From Tetrahymena thermophila SB210 (lineage: Eukaryota; Ciliophora; Oligohymenophorea; Hymenostomatida; Tetrahymenidae): a DNA stretch of 64,000 bases. The position numbers and the translations under genes are program-made. Numbering within the stretch: the first letter of the stretch is position 1; every line of letters begins with the position of its first letter. This document shows, piece after piece, positions 60,496 to 64,000 of the stretch. Location: positions 62,001 through 126,000 of the forward strand of contig NW_002475999.1 in the NCBI RefSeq assembly GCF_000189635.1, read 5' to 3'. A model generated the notes under the pieces. The model made no database searches. It saw nothing but the letters and a program-made list of their open reading frames with translations, and had not been told where the DNA came from.

Positions 60496-63068
60496 GTTTA
60501 GGTATTTTACTTTTTAAATTTTGATTGTAGAGTTTTAATTTGTCAAATTAATTTAAATATATTTAAGTATAATGACGTACAAACGCTTTTAAATTTACAT
60601 ATATATCCTTCAATTTAGTATTACATCTAAATAATATGTTAAAAAGTCTTAATTTAATTATGTAATACATCCAAAAGATTAAAATAATAAAAAAAGTAAT
60701 ATGTAAAAGTCAATTTTGTTTATAAATAAATTTAATCAGAATTTCCTATTTAATTTGTCTAAATACCTTCTTTTATTTTAAATCACTGTAAATAAATACA
60801 CATTTATTTTTTATTCATTTACTTCTTTAATTATTTATTTAATTTATTTCAAGTGACATTTATTTCATTTTTTTTGTTTTTATTTTTCTATCTTTCTTTA
60901 TTTGTTTCTTCTCAAATTTCATTAAAAATAAAGTGAAACTAAAATTTTTAGGTTTTCAATTTATTCCATATATTCATTGAAATGCAATTTTAATTAATAA
61001 AGTTATATACAACATGTTATTTAATCTTTTTACTTTGATCTTTTAATTGTATCATCTTTAAAAATTATTTATTTCAATTATATGTTTTTGTGTAGTGTGT
61101 ATCTTCATTTATTTTAAGTATTATTTATTTAAATTATATATTTTTAAAAAACAGGCATCTTAAATAAAAGAAAGAATAGAAAACTATAAATTTAAAAAAT
61201 ATAATTGCCTATAAAAAATATTCTAATTGAATTTTTTTAAATAAAATTTCTTATAATTGGTTTACAGTTTAGAGTTGAAAATTAAAAGATTTATTCTTTC
61301 TTTCTTACAAAACAAATAAATGAATAAATTCCCTTTTATATCTAATAATTAATTTATTATAATCACAAAATTTAATATATATCTATTTAAAAATGATATT
61401 TTAAATTTTATTATATCTATTTAAAAATATGAAATAATATTTATTCTATTTACAAAATTAGTTTAATTAAAATAAAAATTTTGATTACTTTATATTTAAA
61501 TATTAATAAACAATTTCAATAATTTTTATCTAAATTTTGAATTAATTTAAAGGCTTTCTCTAACTTTAAGCTTACACCATAATTAAAAAGCAAAAAATTT
61601 AAAAAATGGATAGCAAACATAATTTCACTGTAAATTAATATTTTGGTAAAAACACTTAAAATTAAATAATGATTTATCATTAATCTAAATAAACAGAATA
61701 TATTTGAAATCAATGAGTCCTTAATTTAGATAAAATTTTTTTGTAATTCATAAATAATAAAAAAATTAGTATTTAAAATTTAAATATTTTTATTTTTAAA
61801 ACTAATTGCTTGTTAATAAATATAGTCTTTTAGGTAATATTTTTTAAGTAATTTCATTTAATGATTAATATAATACTTTATTTTTATTTCATGGGATTTT
61901 AAGGGCAATAATTAATATTACCAAGCGCTATTTTTATGTTATTAACTTTAATCGATCTTTTAGCATTTTTAAATCACCTGAATTAGTTAGGTTCATATGT
62001 TTGTACTTTAAAAAAATAATTCAAGCACTCTTTAATTCATGAAAACTTTATTATCTTTTAATAAATCTTGTTATTAATTAATCAATCAATCATTCACTCG
62101 CAACAAATAAAAATTATACAAAAGAAAGATATCTTACGTTTCTATTCATTTGAGTGTAAGGCTCTATAAGCAAAGATAAAGTATACATGAATTCCTTACT
62201 TCTATTTAAATTACTCACCATCATCAAAGTTTAAATTTTTTATTTCAAAAAAGCTAAAATTATTTAATTATTAATTACACAGTCCATATATGTTTTCCTT
62301 ATTTATTTTAAGTTTGAAGGACCATTATATTTAAATTATTTTTTTTAGATATATTGCAAATTTTTGATTTTAAGAAATCTTTATTTTTGTAAAATATTTT
62401 TTTATGGTTAAATATTTATTCCAGTAGCTACCTACATTTATTACTCTTGCTTAACTAGCACTTTAAAGAAAAGCCTTTATATATATTTATTATTTCCTTA
62501 TTATGGTTGTAGCTTAACTTTATACAAATTTCTAATAAATAATAACCTAAATATATATGTTCATTGTTTACATAATATATATATTGAGAATTGGAGACTT
62601 AAATTATATTTTTATAAGCGATAAAATATATTGATTGTAACATATGATAGAATAGAAATAATTTTATGATTATTCTTTCTAATGTTAGAAAATTTGAGGC
62701 TAAAGAATTTTTTATTAGAAGTATAAATTTATTTTATGAAGTCTAAGTTCACTTTTAACCAATTAAAGAATGAAAGGTTTTTTTTATAATAGCTTACTTT
62801 TAAAGATTTCATGGAGTGCTTGAATCTCAGATTGAAAATTAATATTAATTACGAAGTATGGTAAATTCCTTAATAAATATTTAATGTTTTTAAATTGAAT
62901 GTTAAAATCTTTGTTTACTTTCGAATCAAAAGCCTAATTAATAAAGAATCTAACTATTAAGCAGAAGAAATTTAATCTAATGATCTGGATGGGATCTTAG
63001 TAATTAATCTAAACCATATACTTATTAAAAATTTAATTAATAAATAAATATTTATTTAGCAAAAAACA
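60496..63068. other. 2.6-kb intergenic region, nothing recognised
   Basis: The longest gene-free stretch in the window, between divergent genes. It is uniformly AT-rich with only short homopolymer and ATTT-type runs. I found no supportable frame, RNA gene or repeat. Confidence 0.5.
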
Positions 63069-64000
63069 ATGTCAAAATTTCATCTAATTACATTTCTAAT
63101 TTACCAAATAAGTATTTTATTCACTATAATAGAAGCGCAATCAGCAGATATATGCTAAATTGGGTGTATCAACTGCTAAGGTTCTTCAAATACTTAATCA
63201 TCTGTTTAATGTAGCTAGTGTGATTATAGATTTTAACTAAACAATAATAGATGCAAATTCTTAGACTGTCCTACTAATACTTATTTACAAAGATATACTA
63301 GTTCCTAAAATGGCCAATCTTATAATTCTGATACTTGCTAATCAATATGCGATGCTACGTACTATGAAAATACAGCTTAAAATACTTGTGATAAGTAGCA
63401 AACATGCTCAATTTCATACTAATCTAACTTAGGAAATTAAAGCATTACAAATTTAGGAACTATTGAATCAATATACTAAGTAAATAATAATATCTCAATA
63501 ATAATTTATCCTACTTTTGCGAGGCTAATAAATACAAACTCAGGATAATATTTATCAGATATAATTGACACCACGATTTTAAAAGTATTATATTTTCAAA
63601 ATGTGCTTTTAATTTTTTCAACGACTAATCAAGTAATAAAGTGGGATTTTGACTTTAACTTTAAAACAAGTCTTATTTAAATTTAATAAGGTAGTTTGTC
63701 TAAAAAGTCACAACTTTTTGATTTAATTGATGGCTAATATGCAATTTCAAGCTTTGACGAATCATAGAACATTGTATATTTTACTAGAATTTATTTAGAT
63801 AATTAACCTAAAATCCCAGACATTTCTGTTCCTTCTTTTAAGTACATAGGATGCACATTAAAAGTGGTAAGTTCCTTTATTTTATGTTTTGGAAAAGACT
63901 AGTAATTAATTACAAAAAGATTAATCATAGCATAATAATAATTAGTAATTTAAGATATCAATTAGAATCCTAGTTGCTAGAACTCAATATTTTCCTAGAA
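63069..64000 (+). CDS. Secreted or surface cysteine-rich protein, truncated by window edge
   Basis: The frame starts at ATG 63069 and is open to the end of the window (310 codons seen). The first 23 residues are a clear signal peptide (MSKFHLITFLIYQISILFTI, then EAQS). A cysteine-rich segment follows (CQIGCINCQG, CSQCDYRFQLNNNRC, CPTNTYL, CQSICDATYYENTAQNTC), with the spacing of the furin-like or growth-factor-receptor-type Cys repeats that are very common in ciliate surface proteins. The next 150 residues are beta-rich and poor in cysteine. The 3' part, including any membrane anchor, is missing. The family assignment is inferred from the cysteine pattern. Confidence 0.78.

Noticed and set aside
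621..64000. Many TAA and TAG codons inside otherwise conserved proteins
   Set aside because: They fall where Gln is acceptable and the frames continue to TGA with family motifs on both sides, so this is the ciliate code rather than pseudogenes or frameshifts.
1..64000. tRNA, rRNA, CRISPR or telomere-repeat sequence
   Set aside because: I saw no tRNA T-loop pattern, rRNA block, spaced direct repeats or GGGGTT runs on either strand. A covariance-model search was not possible here.

Overview
The window looks like ciliate macronuclear DNA, most likely from Tetrahymena or a close relative. It is extremely AT-rich. Long conserved proteins appear only when TAA and TAG are read as glutamine and TGA is the sole stop. 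Introns are short (about 45-220 nt), AT-rich and GT...AG. Start codons usually sit in an A-rich AAAATG context, and glutamine- and asparagine-rich tails are common. All coordinates below use the ciliate code (table 6). With it I resolve 26 protein genes, two of them cut by the window edges. I found no tRNA, rRNA, CRISPR array or intact transposon.

Layout. 1-86: 5' end of a gene running off the left edge. 621-15861: a gene family block with six tandem intronless tetraspanin-like genes (all +) that share an eight-cysteine loop. The block is bracketed by two paralogous alpha/beta hydrolase genes (both -) and interrupted by an orphan membrane-protein gene (-). 15862-17272: gene-free, with a 218-bp tandem repeat. 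17273-25010: five minus-strand intron-containing genes for a degenerate dihydropteridine-reductase-like SDR, EMC4, a PARP with WGR domain, and an ABHD17-like hydrolase (four genes after the repeat); a 0.6-kb foldback element lies between EMC4 and PARP. 26098-30713: an OMA1/M48-like membrane protein lacking the first zinc histidine, a cytochrome b5 with a Q-rich tail, and a DUF985 cupin. 32125-48030: four plus-strand genes for a vWA protein, a cyclic-nucleotide-binding protein, a glycine-zipper membrane protein and a 1618-residue N/Q-rich EF-hand protein. 48747-58020: a METTL21/22-type methyltransferase diverging from ORC1, followed by a protein with an RPA70N-like domain and a 1436-residue low-complexity tail. 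59359-60495: a probable mitochondrial 2OG-Fe(II) oxygenase. 63069-64000: the start of a secreted cysteine-rich protein.

How the genes might relate. Eukaryotic neighbours need not work together. The two clear themes are the tandem surface-protein family at the left and DNA replication or repair proteins (PARP, ORC1, RPA70N-like) spread across the window. ORC1 and the RPA70N-like gene are direct neighbours on the same strand, 454 bp apart. Several genes look like catalytically altered members of enzyme families (the SDR with Lys to Gln, the M48-like protein with His to Tyr). These and the foldback element are the most unusual items. Exon boundaries were placed by hand from reading frame, GT...AG and family similarity, and have not been checked against transcripts.
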